A stretch of 35,118 nucleotides of DNA, from assembly GCA_964458575.1 (NCBI GenBank), contig CAYWMD010000064.1, forward strand, positions 1 through 35,118. The letters run 5' to 3'. Positions 16,700 to 25,647 of this stretch are shown piece by piece. The stretch comes from CAYWMD01 sp964458575 (GTDB lineage: Bacteria > Verrucomicrobiota > Verrucomicrobiia > Limisphaerales > JADLHS01). How positions within the stretch are numbered: the stretch's first letter is position 1; every line of letters begins with the position of its first letter. The notes beneath the pieces are model-generated. The model worked only from the letters and a program-made list of their open reading frames with translations, did not search any database and was not told the DNA's origin. Made by a program: the position numbers and the translations under genes.

Positions 16700-16840
16700 T
16701 TTGGCTCGCGGTCAAGGTGGCAGATGTTTCCCGTCTTGGCAACCGGAAGCCATTGGCCGAAAATTGTTCTTGCGGGGCAAAGCCAGACGGCGACGGCGTA
16801 GAAAACCGGCTGTCACCCTGGCCGTTGGGGTGGACAGGCG

Positions 16841-17524
16841 TTACTTCGGCGAGGCCTTTGAAAACTCGGTCAGCTTCCCGGCGAGCTTCGATGCGCTTTC
16901 GGTCGGCTTGACCTTCCGGTCCACAAGAATGTCGCGCATGGTCAGATAATCGTCGTAATAGATGCGGTTGGCTTTGTCGTCGGCGGAAATGGCGCCGCCC
17001 TTGATGGCCGCACCGCCAAACAGCCCCGCCCGGCTGTCATACACCAGCACCGGATTCTCGGTCGCAGAGATTTTGCCTTCCTCGCCCGCGCTGGCGTCGC
17101 CGGCGGTGCCGCGCGCTTCGCCGGCAAATTCAACTTGCGCGTCGGTCACCATCCGCACCGCATTGGTGTGCATGAGCAGGATGACGTAGAAAGCCTGCTC
17201 CCCGCCGATCTGCAAACCGAGGCTGGCTTCGTTGGCGCTGACAAATGCCACCGGACTCCATTTTTCGGTCTTCGGGTCCTTGACCAGCGCCACGCCGCCG
17301 CCGCCTTGATAGGCAAAGATGAAACCGGCCTTGGTGCGGTCGAGCAGAATGACCCCGCGGGCTTTGCGCAGGTTCTCCGGCGGCACCCGATGCTCGGGAT
17401 CGGTCTGCAACGCCTCGAGTTTTACGGTGAGTTTGCGAATGCGCTGGTCCAACTCCGCCTTGTCGAGCCCGAACGTGGGACTGGCGAAGCCCAGCAATAC
17501 CAGAGCGAGAGCGAGTGATTTCAT
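16841..17524 (-). CDS. SYLF/Ysc84-domain lipid-binding exported protein
   Basis: A 227-residue protein with a signal peptide (MKSLALALVLLGFASPTFG). The SYLF-domain pattern follows: LRKARGVILLDRTKAGFIFA, an AYQGGGGVALVKD glycine-rich loop, and EASLGLQIGGEQAFYVILLM. The C-terminal section (LFGGAAIKGGAISADDKANR followed by IYYDD) completes the domain. SYLF proteins bind phosphoinositides in eukaryotes; the bacterial role is unclear. A Met two codons upstream (17530) is possible, but MKSLALALV is the better signal-peptide start. Confidence 0.88.
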   Translation of the reverse strand: MKSLALALVLLGFASPTFGLDKAELDQRIRKLTVKLEALQTDPEHRVPPENLRKARGVILLDRTKAGFIFAYQGGGGVALVKDPKTEKWSPVAFVSANEASLGLQIGGEQAFYVILLMHTNAVRMVTDAQVEFAGEARGTAGDASAGEEGKISATENPVLVYDSRAGLFGGAAIKGGAISADDKANRIYYDDYLTMRDILVDRKVKPTESASKLAGKLTEFSKASPK

Positions 17525-17632
17525 ACACAACTATTACCCATATTTCGCCCGGGCGCAAAAATTCACCACCGCACCGACAAATTACCTGTCGCGGTGCGCC
17601 GACTTCACGCTTTGGTTTTTTTCCGCGAGCGA

Positions 17633-17908
17633 TTAACCCGCCATCCCGCTTCCCTGGCAGGTGGGGCAAGGGGCAGGCGCGTGGCGGATGAGATGGTAGA
17701 TGTAGTCCTTTAACTTTGCCCGGCGCATTTTCATCTCCTCGGTCTCCTGATCGGTGGCGAAGTCTATCTCCTCTTCGATGCGATAGATTTCGTCGTCGAG
17801 CCGGTGGTATTCATCGTAGAGGTGCCGAAAATGCGCGTCGCTTTTGAGGCGCTGGATGGTGTCGCGGTGTTCAGGAAACTCACGCAGGATGGGATGATGC
17901 AGGTCCAT
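17633..17908 (-). CDS. YdcH-like (DUF465) small protein with a CxxCxGxG tail
   Basis: A 91-residue protein. The first 70 residues are a helical hairpin with the YdcH/DUF465 pattern (HPILREFPEHRDTIQRLKSD, FRHLYDEYHRLDDEIYRIEE). The tail PCPTCQGSGMAG adds one CxxCxGxG motif, the zinc-binding half-site known from DnaJ, which is not part of the usual 70-80-residue YdcH proteins. One half-site would need a partner copy to bind zinc, so dimerisation is possible. No signal peptide. It stands alone upstream of the SYLF gene. Confidence 0.78.
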   Translation of the reverse strand: MDLHHPILREFPEHRDTIQRLKSDAHFRHLYDEYHRLDDEIYRIEEEIDFATDQETEEMKMRRAKLKDYIYHLIRHAPAPCPTCQGSGMAG

Positions 17909-18088
17909 GGGACATTCGCTCAGTTAAGTTGTTTTCGTTTCGATCATCGTCGCAAAGACGCGACACCAATTAAGCGCGAGTCGCGCGCGAACGCCAGTTC
18001 TTTTTTGGGTCGCACGATCAGGCGGTCGTGGGGCAAACTTTCGAAACGTTGATTGACAATTTTGGGAGACACGGGGTAACTAAACTCG

Positions 18089-21000
18089 TTGTACAGTCCA
18101 TTGCACATCGGGAACTGGGTCGCGGTTGCGGGCTGGGGACGGAAATTTGGTTGCCAAATCGTCCGCGGCGTTTCCGATCTTGTTTGCATCCTCTGCCTCG
18201 GCTTCGTGCTGACGGGCGAATCGGTTCAGGGCGCTTCAAGTTATTGGGATGGCAACGGTGCGGCGGCCGGCGCCGGGACAACGCCGACGGGGAACTGGGG
18301 CGTTGATGCTTTTTGGAGCACGGACGCCAGCGGAACGAGCGCGCCGGCAACCTGGACCAACGGTGACACGGCGGTTTTTTCCGCCGGCACGGACGCGGTC
18401 AATCCCTTCACCGTCACGGTGAGCGGCAATCAGGGTGTTGCGGGCGTCACGTTCCAGGAAGGCAACGTGATGTTGTCGGGCGGCATCATCACGGTGAGCA
18501 ACGGCGCGGCAATCAACGTGACGCCGCCTTCGGCCACCGTGAACTCCGTCCTGGCGGGGTGGGCATTCACGAAAAGCGGCGCGGGCACGCTTCTTCTGAA
18601 CGGTACGAACACCTTCAGTGGCCTGTTGACCCTAAGCGCCGGGGTCATCGTGATCGGAAACAACACTGCTTTAGGCAATTCGGGTGGAGGCACCACCATC
18701 GGCAATGGCGCGGCCTTGCATGTCAGCGGCAATCGCACGGTGGCCGAGCCCATCAGCCTCATTGGCACGGGCGTTTCGGGCGGCGGCGTGCTGCTCAACC
18801 TGACTGGCAGCAACACGTTCACCGGCACCATCACGATAACCGGCAACGCTCGCTTCAATTCCGACTCCGGAACGCTCCGTTTGCATGCGCCCGTCCAGGC
18901 ATTGGCGAACAATTACCAGCTCACCGTCGGCGGTGCGGGAGATACGATCATGGCCGGCAATACCTTCACCGGCCAGACGAGCAAGCTGACCAAGGACGGG
19001 GCCGGTGTGCTGACGATTACCGCCGCCTGCAATCAGCGCGGCGGCACGGTGGTCAGCGCTGGCACGTTGCGACTGGGAGCAAACGACGTCATCCGGTCCG
19101 GAACATCCGTGCTGGTGAACGGCACGTTCGATCTGAACGGATTTAACAGTTCTGTTGACTCGCTCACGGGCAGCGGAATCGTTACCAACGGCGGAACGCT
19201 GACCCTCGGCGGCACGACCGTCGCCCCAATTTTTTTCGGCGTGATTAGCGGAGCAACCGCAGTGACCAAGGTTGAAACGAACCTGCAAATTCTCTCGGGC
19301 AACCACACCTACGTCGGCGCCACCACGGTGAGCAACGGCACGCTGCGGTTGAACGGTTCGCTGGCAGCCGGTAGCGCGGTTTCGGTTCAGTCGGGCGCCA
19401 CCCTGGACGGAACGGGCACGATCAACGGATCGGTCACGGTCGCCGCGGGCGGCAATCTTGGGCCGGGTACGAGCACGGGCACGATGACTTTGGGTGGCGG
19501 ACTGGACTTGAGTGCCGGCGGCGCGTACGTCTGGGAACTCGCGGCGAACAGCACGAACCTGCCCGGAACGGATTTCGACCGGCTGGTGTTGACGGGAGGC
19601 CACCTGAGCCTGGGCGGTGCATCTACCTTGAACATTCAATTCATCGGTGTGGCCACGACGCCCGACACCAACAACGCGTTCTGGCAAACCAACCGGACCT
19701 GGAAGATCATCGCGTCAAGCGGCGGCGCAAATCCGGGCAACACGAAATTCGCCAGCATCGCCAACGGCAGTTTCGCGGCCGGTTTTTTTGCCACGTCGGC
19801 GGACCCGGACGGCGGAATTTCCCTGCACTACCATCGTTACGGTCTCCGCACCAACGAAATTGATTTTGCGACCGTGACGGGGCGCGCATTTCCATCAGGT
19901 GTCCGCGGACAAAACCCTTATCGCTCCATGGATGCCGTCGGCTTCAACGCGGCGTTCAACATGAGCAAACCCAGCCTGATGCGCGGCATCGCGGGCGGCC
20001 TGGACGCCGACACCTACGATTGGCGCGTCTATAACAGCGGCTCGAAATGGGGCGCGACGGCCTGGGGCACGCTGGTTACGACGCTGGATTATCTGCGGCG
20101 GTGCCGCGACACCCGCTCGGAGCCGTTGCTGACCGCGAACATTTTTGGCGGCGGTTACACCAACGAATCCGGTACGATGATCTGCCAGTTTGACAATTTC
20201 ACGAACCGTTACAACCCCGGCGGTTGGGGGACGAACGCCGTGACCGGCACCGCGGCGCAGTTGGCGGCGGATTGGGTGCGTTACTGCAACCTCATTGTGC
20301 CGGCGTATCGCCAGGGACAGGAGGACTTGATCGGCCATGATCCAAATTTCAACGCGACGGACAACGCGGAGAACCTGCGCGTTTACAACTCGCTGGCCCT
20401 TGGCGGCAATTGGGCAGGCCGCGACGTGTTGCTGACCAATGGCGAGCCGGCCGTGCCCAGGGTTGTCTGGTGGGAAATCGGCAACGAACCGGAAGTGGAC
20501 CTCGCTGCGGATTCCACGCTGGTGAACCAGCACGTCATCCCGGATAAATATGTTTATCGCGACCGCTACCGGATCATCGCTACCGCGATGAAAGCCGTGG
20601 ACGCTTCGATCCGGACCGGTCCGTGCATCACCAGCGCCTACAACGGCAACGAGTGGCTTGGCCGCGTGGCGGAGGACACCAACGCGCCGATGGACTTCGT
20701 CGGCATCCATCCCTACTACAGCTCGATCAAGGTCAACTGGCCGAACCCCACCAACATGACCACGGCGCTCCTGAACATCGGGCGCGTCCTGTCCGACAAT
20801 TTTCGAAACACGGCCCTGACCATCAGCAATTATGCCGGCCCAACGCGTTTCGGCACCAAACCGGAGGGCTGGTTTTGGAACGTCCCGCTGGTTGCCAGCG
20901 AATACAACCCCGTAAACTGGGACGCGACTTCGACCATCCAGAGATCCACCGCCGCCGGGCTGGGGCTCGTGGAGCATTGCTTTCGCTTTGCGCATCCGAA

Positions 21001-22624
21001 CCGCGCGACGAACGATCTTCAATCCTTGCTCGGCGCGAACTACTGGGAAAATCCGAGCGGCCGCGTGGCCTTGACCAACGCCTTCGAAGCACTTCGGGAT
21101 TTTGCCGGCGACGTGATTCTGGAGAATCCGTATCCCGGTCCGCAACCCATCCCGGACTTCGGGCCGATGGACGCGCCGATGCGCATTTACGTGACGCGGC
21201 AAACCAACGGCGGCAATCAAGTTCATGTGTGGGCGCTGAATTTCTCGGAGGATACGGACCTGGCGGCGAATTTGATTTTCACCAACCTCCCGTTCACGGT
21301 GCGGCAGGTCATCCAGCGGACGTTCGCCCGGCCCGGCGCGGAAAACTCGCTGACCAACTCAACCGGTTTGGGTTGGACGGCGCGGGACGTGACCGGCAGC
21401 ATCAACCCGTCGAATCTCACCTTCACCGTGGAGAACGCCGGTTTCTCGATCGTGACGTTGCAGGAAATCGCCACGACCAACTGGTATTGGGACACGTCAA
21501 AATTTCCCGGCCTGCAAGGCGGCAACGGCACGTGGAGCACCAATCATTTGAACATGAACTGGAGCAGCGTCCCTGAGGGGGAAACGCCGGTGCTCGCCTG
21601 GAAAGACGGAATGGACGCGGTGTTTGACGCGGCCTTGTCCGCCGGCGGGACGATCACGGTGACCGAAACCGTATCGCCGCGGCTGGTAACCGTGAACAAA
21701 TCGAACTGCAACTTCGCCGGAGACGGGACCATCAGCCTCGGCGCCGGCGGAATGCAAATCAACGCGCCCATCTCCGTCACCAATGCCGCCGCGAACCCCT
21801 TGTTATCGGGCTTCGGCGGCGTGATGGCCAATCCCGGCAACGGCAATTCGGTGGTCTTCAACTGCACGAACACTTACACGGGCGACACCGTCATTGGCAG
21901 CGGCACATTCACGCTCGGTGCACGCGGCGGGATTCCCAACACGGCCAGCATCATTCTGTCGAACGGGGCCACCTTGAACGCGACAACGCGAGCGGCGGGT
22001 TTTGTCCTGCTGGCCGGACAGACGCTCACGGGCAGCGGGTCCGTGGCGGGAACGACGACAATCCAAGGTACGGTGTCACCCGGTGCTTCCGTCGGCACGC
22101 TCCGGTTCAGCACCAACCTCAGCCTGGCCGGCACGACCCTCCTGGACGTTGGTCGTTCCGGCCCGGCTGTGACGAATGACTCGATTTTCTGCTCCAACGT
22201 GCTCACCTTTGGTGGCGCACTGATCGTGACCAATTCCGGATCCGAGCCGCTCACTGCGGGAAATACCTTTGCCCTGTTCACCGCGCCCACGAACCATGGC
22301 GCGTTCAGCCACGTGCAACTCCCGCCGCTCGGCTACGGACTGGCCTGGAACACCAACGGCCTCGGCTCGGGTGTCGTGCAGGTCGTATTGACCGTGCCGG
22401 TCTTTTCCTCGGTGGCATTGTTGGGTGACGCCCTGGTCTTGAACGGCTCCAATGGCGTCAATGGCGCCGAGTACTATCTCTTGACCGCAACGAACGTGGC
22501 GTTGCCGTTGTCCAACTGGACGCGCGTGTTGACAAACTACTTCGGTGCGGGGGGCGAGTTTAGTGAGACCCTGCCGGTTGGTCCCGCCGACGTCACACGG
22601 TTTTTCCGGCTGCAATCACCTTGA
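18089..22624 (+). CDS. Giant secreted beta-strand-repeat protein with an internal clan GH-A-type glycosidase
   Basis: A 1511-residue exported protein. After a probable signal peptide (VCILCLGFVLTGESVQG), residues about 60-510 are autotransporter-associated beta-strand repeats (LLLNGTNTFSGLLTLSAGVI type), which form a beta-solenoid. Residues about 590-1130 look like a clan GH-A TIM-barrel glycosidase: WWEIGNEPE supplies the acid/base Glu800, and VASEYNP supplies the nucleophile Glu938. This is closest in style to arabinofuranosidase/GH51- or GH39-like enzymes. A second repeat block (about 1140-1440) follows, and a C-terminal sandwich ends in RFFRLQSP, a tail type frequent in verrucomicrobial surface proteins. 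No autotransporter barrel is present. The frame has no ATG before the signal region; TTG at 18089 or 18101 must start it, since a stop lies at 18077. Likely a polysaccharide-degrading or adhesive surface enzyme. Confidence 0.82.
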   Translation: MYSPLHIGNWVAVAGWGRKFGCQIVRGVSDLVCILCLGFVLTGESVQGASSYWDGNGAAAGAGTTPTGNWGVDAFWSTDASGTSAPATWTNGDTAVFSAGTDAVNPFTVTVSGNQGVAGVTFQEGNVMLSGGIITVSNGAAINVTPPSATVNSVLAGWAFTKSGAGTLLLNGTNTFSGLLTLSAGVIVIGNNTALGNSGGGTTIGNGAALHVSGNRTVAEPISLIGTGVSGGGVLLNLTGSNTFTGTITITGNARFNSDSGTLRLHAPVQALANNYQLTVGGAGDTIMAGNTFTGQTSKLTKDGAGVLTITAACNQRGGTVVSAGTLRLGANDVIRSGTSVLVNGTFDLNGFNSSVDSLTGSGIVTNGGTLTLGGTTVAPIFFGVISGATAVTKVETNLQILSGNHTYVGATTVSNGTLRLNGSLAAGSAVSVQSGATLDGTGTINGSVTVAAGGNLGPGTSTGTMTLGGGLDLSAGGAYVWELAANSTNLPGTDFDRLVLTGGHLSLGGASTLNIQFIGVATTPDTNNAFWQTNRTWKIIASSGGANPGNTKFASIANGSFAAGFFATSADPDGGISLHYHRYGLRTNEIDFATVTGRAFPSGVRGQNPYRSMDAVGFNAAFNMSKPSLMRGIAGGLDADTYDWRVYNSGSKWGATAWGTLVTTLDYLRRCRDTRSEPLLTANIFGGGYTNESGTMICQFDNFTNRYNPGGWGTNAVTGTAAQLAADWVRYCNLIVPAYRQGQEDLIGHDPNFNATDNAENLRVYNSLALGGNWAGRDVLLTNGEPAVPRVVWWEIGNEPEVDLAADSTLVNQHVIPDKYVYRDRYRIIATAMKAVDASIRTGPCITSAYNGNEWLGRVAEDTNAPMDFVGIHPYYSSIKVNWPNPTNMTTALLNIGRVLSDNFRNTALTISNYAGPTRFGTKPEGWFWNVPLVASEYNPVNWDATSTIQRSTAAGLGLVEHCFRFAHPNRATNDLQSLLGANYWENPSGRVALTNAFEALRDFAGDVILENPYPGPQPIPDFGPMDAPMRIYVTRQTNGGNQVHVWALNFSEDTDLAANLIFTNLPFTVRQVIQRTFARPGAENSLTNSTGLGWTARDVTGSINPSNLTFTVENAGFSIVTLQEIATTNWYWDTSKFPGLQGGNGTWSTNHLNMNWSSVPEGETPVLAWKDGMDAVFDAALSAGGTITVTETVSPRLVTVNKSNCNFAGDGTISLGAGGMQINAPISVTNAAANPLLSGFGGVMANPGNGNSVVFNCTNTYTGDTVIGSGTFTLGARGGIPNTASIILSNGATLNATTRAAGFVLLAGQTLTGSGSVAGTTTIQGTVSPGASVGTLRFSTNLSLAGTTLLDVGRSGPAVTNDSIFCSNVLTFGGALIVTNSGSEPLTAGNTFALFTAPTNHGAFSHVQLPPLGYGLAWNTNGLGSGVVQVVLTVPVFSSVALLGDALVLNGSNGVNGAEYYLLTATNVALPLSNWTRVLTNYFGAGGEFSETLPVGPADVTRFFRLQSP

Positions 22625-22626
22625 AA

Positions 22627-22643
22627 CGGGGTTCATCGCCCCG
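22627..22643. terminator. Hairpin between convergent genes
   Basis: CGGGG (22627-22631) pairs with CCCCG (22639-22643) across a 7-base loop, immediately after the stop of the giant secreted protein and before the stop of the convergent phosphatase gene. It has no T-tract. A bidirectional terminator is the simplest reading. Confidence 0.35.
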
Positions 22644-22685
22644 GTGACCGGTCGCTGAAAATCAAGTTGAGCGCGAGGCCTTGAC

Positions 22686-25517
22686 CTACGGCGGCGCCGT
22701 CTGCGTTCCCATGAATTCCATCCCCACGATGCACACGTCGTCGTCGAACTCATGGCTCTCGGCAAATCCGCGCGTCTCGGCCAGCACTTCGTCGAACAAC
22801 TTTGCCGCGGGCAATGCGAGCCGTTTCGCCACCGTGGCGGCCAGCAATTCCTGCGTGTAAAACTCCTGCTTCGCATCGTGGACTTCATACAAGCCGTCGG
22901 TGAACAACATCACGAGATCGTGCGGCGCGAGTGTCGCCTCGGAGGTTTGATACACCGCCTTGTCAAACAGGCTGAGCGCGGGCTGGCTCTTGGGCGTGGC
23001 GTTCTTGAGCGGTCCGACGCTTCCGGCCGCGCGGCGGACGTGCAGCGGTTTCGGATGACCGGCGTTGGCGTAGCGCATCCGGCCGGTGGCCGAATCGGCC
23101 ACGAGATAAAACGCCGTCGTCAACACGGGCGTGCCGGTGTGTTTGAGGATGGCGAACAATTCCGAATTCAACTTGGTCAGGAACTGGCCCGGCTCGTGTG
23201 CCAGCGGACGTAGTTCCTCGACCAACGCGCGGATCATGGCCGTGACCAGCGCCGACCGCACGCCGTGTCCCGCCACGTCGCAGATGAACACCGCGGCTTC
23301 CGTGTCGGATAACGCCGTGACGCTGAAAAAATCGCCGCCCACCGTTCCGCTGGGATGATAGCGGTGGGTGAACTGGAAGGCGCTCTCCGCCGGAGTCGCC
23401 CCTTGCGGAAAGGCCGGCAACTGTTGCGGCAGCATCGCCAGTTGGATTTCCCGCGCCATCGCGAGGTTTTCCTCCAGCACGACGTTTTTTCGCCGCAACT
23501 CTTCCTGGCTGCGCGCGAGTTCGGCGTTGGCGGCGCGGACGCGTTCCTCGGCCATTTTCTGGGCTGTGATGTCCCAGAACATGCCTTGCAGGCCCACGAC
23601 CTTCCCATTGGCGTCGAAGATGGGAATCTTCAACACGTGAATGAACAGGTTCTCGGTGCCGTGAAATTTGCTCTGTTCGATCTGCTCCAGCAGCTTTCCC
23701 TCCTGCAACACCTTCTCGTCGTCCTGTTGACGCTGGCCCGCCAGTTCGGGCGGCAGGAAATCGTGGATGCGGCGGCCCAGTATCTCTTCGACCGGCCGGC
23801 CCAGCATCCGGCAATACTGCGGATTGGCGTACGTGTAACGGCCTTCGAGGTCCTTGCGAAAAATGCACTGCGGCATCGTCTCGACCAGCGAATGATACAA
23901 CGCCTCGGAATTGCGGAGGTCTTCCTCCAACTGCCGTTCCTTGGTGATGTCCCAGAAGATTCCCTGGAGACCGATGATCTGGCTGTACGCCCCCCGCAGC
24001 GGGGTTTTGATGATCTTGATGATGATTCTTTCCCCGTCGCGCGGACGGTACTCCTCGACGGTTTCGAGCGGCCGCCCGGTGGTCATCACCCCCTGATCAT
24101 CGCGTCGGTACTTCTCCGCGAGTTCCGGCGGGAAGAAATCCAGGTCCGTTTTCCCCACCAGCTCGTCGAGCCGGCAACCGATGGTCTGGCAGAAACTCTG
24201 GTTGGCGAACGTGAACCGGCTTTCGAGATCCTTCCGAAAAATCTTCTGCGGCAGCGTTTCGACCAGGGAATGATACAGGGCTTCGGAGCGCCGCAGATTC
24301 TCCTCCATGCGCCGCTCTTTGGTGATGTCCCAGAACATGCCCTGCACTCCGATGATCCCGCCCCCGGCATCACACAGTGGCGTCTTGACCACTTGCACGA
24401 ACATTTTCTCGCGGCCCGGCTCCTGGTGTTCCTCGACGGCGTGAAACGGCTGGCCTGTTTCCATCACGCGCCGGTCATCGGTGCGATATTTCGCGGCGAG
24501 TTCCTTCGGAAAAAAATCAAAATCGGTCTTGCCGGCAATTTCCTCGAGGGTCTTGCCCACCAAATTGCAGAAACGCTGATTCGCAAAAATGAACCGGCCC
24601 TGCGTGTCCTTGCGGAAAATGTTCTGCGGGATGGCCTCGACGAGTGAATGATAAAGCGCCTCCGAGTGCCGCAGGTTTTCCTCCGCCTGCCGCCGCTGCG
24701 TGATGTCCTCGACTGTGCCCTCGTAGTAGAGCAGCTTGCCGCGCGCGTCGCGAATGGCCCGGCAGTTTTCCGAAATCCAGATGACGCTCCCGTCCTTGCG
24801 ATAGATCTGCGACTCGAAATCCGTGATCGTATCGTGCTCCTCCATGATGCGCTTGAATTCCTCGCGCCGGGCGGGCCGCACATAAAGCCTGCGCCCGATG
24901 TCCGTGATGCTTTGCTGCAAATCCCCGGGCGAGTTGTAACCATAAATGCGCGCCAAGGCCGCATTCGCCATCCGGTAGCGTCCATCCGGCGTGGTTTGAA
25001 AAATACCTTCGACGAGGTGGTCAAAAATGCCGCGATACCGTTCCTCGGCCTCCAGCAAAGCCATGTCCAACTCGTGCCGCTCGCGCGCGTAACGAATCGA
25101 ACGCAGCAACCAGCGCGGCGTCAGCGGGCCTTTCACCAGATAATCCTGCGCCCCGGCATGAACGGCCTCGATGGCCAGCCTTTCGTCGTCCGCCGCGCCG
25201 AGCACGATGACCGGCACGTGCGGCGCCCGCTCTTTGAGCAAGGGAATGTTCAGCAAACCCGCCCCGTCCGGCAGGAAGAACTCAAGCAGCACGACGCCAA
25301 AATTGTCTTCGGCCAGCCGGGTGATGGCCTCGGCTAGCGAAGCGACGGCGACAACCTCGCTGACCGTGTCCCGCGACTGTTCCAGCATCTCGACGACGGC
25401 GCGGGCGAAGACCTCATCGTGCTCGATGAGCAGGACCCGGGTCGGTTGCCCGGCGACGGCGGCCTCGGCGCTGTTGAGCGCGGCATTTTTTTCGGCGACG
25501 ACCATGATCTGGAACAT
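22686..25517 (-). CDS. Pseudo-receiver, four PAS domains and PP2C (SpoIIE-type) phosphatase
   Basis: A 943-residue cytosolic regulator. A receiver-like domain (about 25-140) is followed by four PAS sensor domains, each introduced by an EALYHSLVE-type helix in the last three. A coiled coil (AAN AELARSQEELRRK region) leads into a SpoIIE-type PP2C serine phosphatase from about residue 685, with metal-site motifs GGDFFSV, CDVAGHG, FTDGLYE and DDDVCIV. Such phosphatases reset anti-anti-sigma proteins. The receiver phosphorylation site is Glu (Glu79 in VVLLEFFLP) instead of Asp, and the switch Thr is Gly107, while Lys129 remains, so it is probably phosphorylation-independent. The longer frame to 25541 begins with TTG; the ATG at 25517 is used. 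It is divergent from the ECF sigma gene at 25648. Confidence 0.88.
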   Translation of the reverse strand: MFQIMVVAEKNAALNSAEAAVAGQPTRVLLIEHDEVFARAVVEMLEQSRDTVSEVVAVASLAEAITRLAEDNFGVVLLEFFLPDGAGLLNIPLLKERAPHVPVIVLGAADDERLAIEAVHAGAQDYLVKGPLTPRWLLRSIRYARERHELDMALLEAEERYRGIFDHLVEGIFQTTPDGRYRMANAALARIYGYNSPGDLQQSITDIGRRLYVRPARREEFKRIMEEHDTITDFESQIYRKDGSVIWISENCRAIRDARGKLLYYEGTVEDITQRRQAEENLRHSEALYHSLVEAIPQNIFRKDTQGRFIFANQRFCNLVGKTLEEIAGKTDFDFFPKELAAKYRTDDRRVMETGQPFHAVEEHQEPGREKMFVQVVKTPLCDAGGGIIGVQGMFWDITKERRMEENLRRSEALYHSLVETLPQKIFRKDLESRFTFANQSFCQTIGCRLDELVGKTDLDFFPPELAEKYRRDDQGVMTTGRPLETVEEYRPRDGERIIIKIIKTPLRGAYSQIIGLQGIFWDITKERQLEEDLRNSEALYHSLVETMPQCIFRKDLEGRYTYANPQYCRMLGRPVEEILGRRIHDFLPPELAGQRQQDDEKVLQEGKLLEQIEQSKFHGTENLFIHVLKIPIFDANGKVVGLQGMFWDITAQKMAEERVRAANAELARSQEELRRKNVVLEENLAMAREIQLAMLPQQLPAFPQGATPAESAFQFTHRYHPSGTVGGDFFSVTALSDTEAAVFICDVAGHGVRSALVTAMIRALVEELRPLAHEPGQFLTKLNSELFAILKHTGTPVLTTAFYLVADSATGRMRYANAGHPKPLHVRRAAGSVGPLKNATPKSQPALSLFDKAVYQTSEATLAPHDLVMLFTDGLYEVHDAKQEFYTQELLAATVAKRLALPAAKLFDEVLAETRGFAESHEFDDDVCIVGMEFMGTQTAPP

Positions 25518-25544
25518 GGCAGGCTCTAACCGAGCTCGCAAGTC

Positions 25545-25574
25545 GTTTGCTGGAGCGGCGTTTGCTGGAGCGGT
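25545..25574. repeat. Tandem 15-bp direct repeat in a divergent promoter region
   Basis: GTTTGCTGGAGCGG occurs at 25545-25558 and again at 25560-25573, each followed by a pyrimidine, so the unit is 15 bp and present twice without a gap. It lies 28 bp upstream of the phosphatase ATG and about 75 bp upstream of the ECF sigma ATG. Either a regulator-binding repeat or a slippage duplication. Confidence 0.5.
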
Positions 25575-25647
25575 TCACGAAGGATTATGACTTGCAAAAG
25601 GATGAAGAATTTGGTAGTTCAATCCCCGTTCCCGCTCACAAAAAGCT

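Noticed and set aside
14924..16801. Plus-strand open frame of 625 codons
   Set aside because: It runs antisense to the SDR and YceI genes, both with intact catalytic or lipobox motifs; it is a codon-bias shadow.
19895..21226. Minus-strand open frame of 443 codons
   Set aside because: Antisense to the glycosidase part of the giant secreted protein; no domain recognised.
23355..24647. Plus-strand open frame of 430 codons
   Set aside because: Antisense to the repeated PAS domains; its own repeats mirror the PAS duplications.
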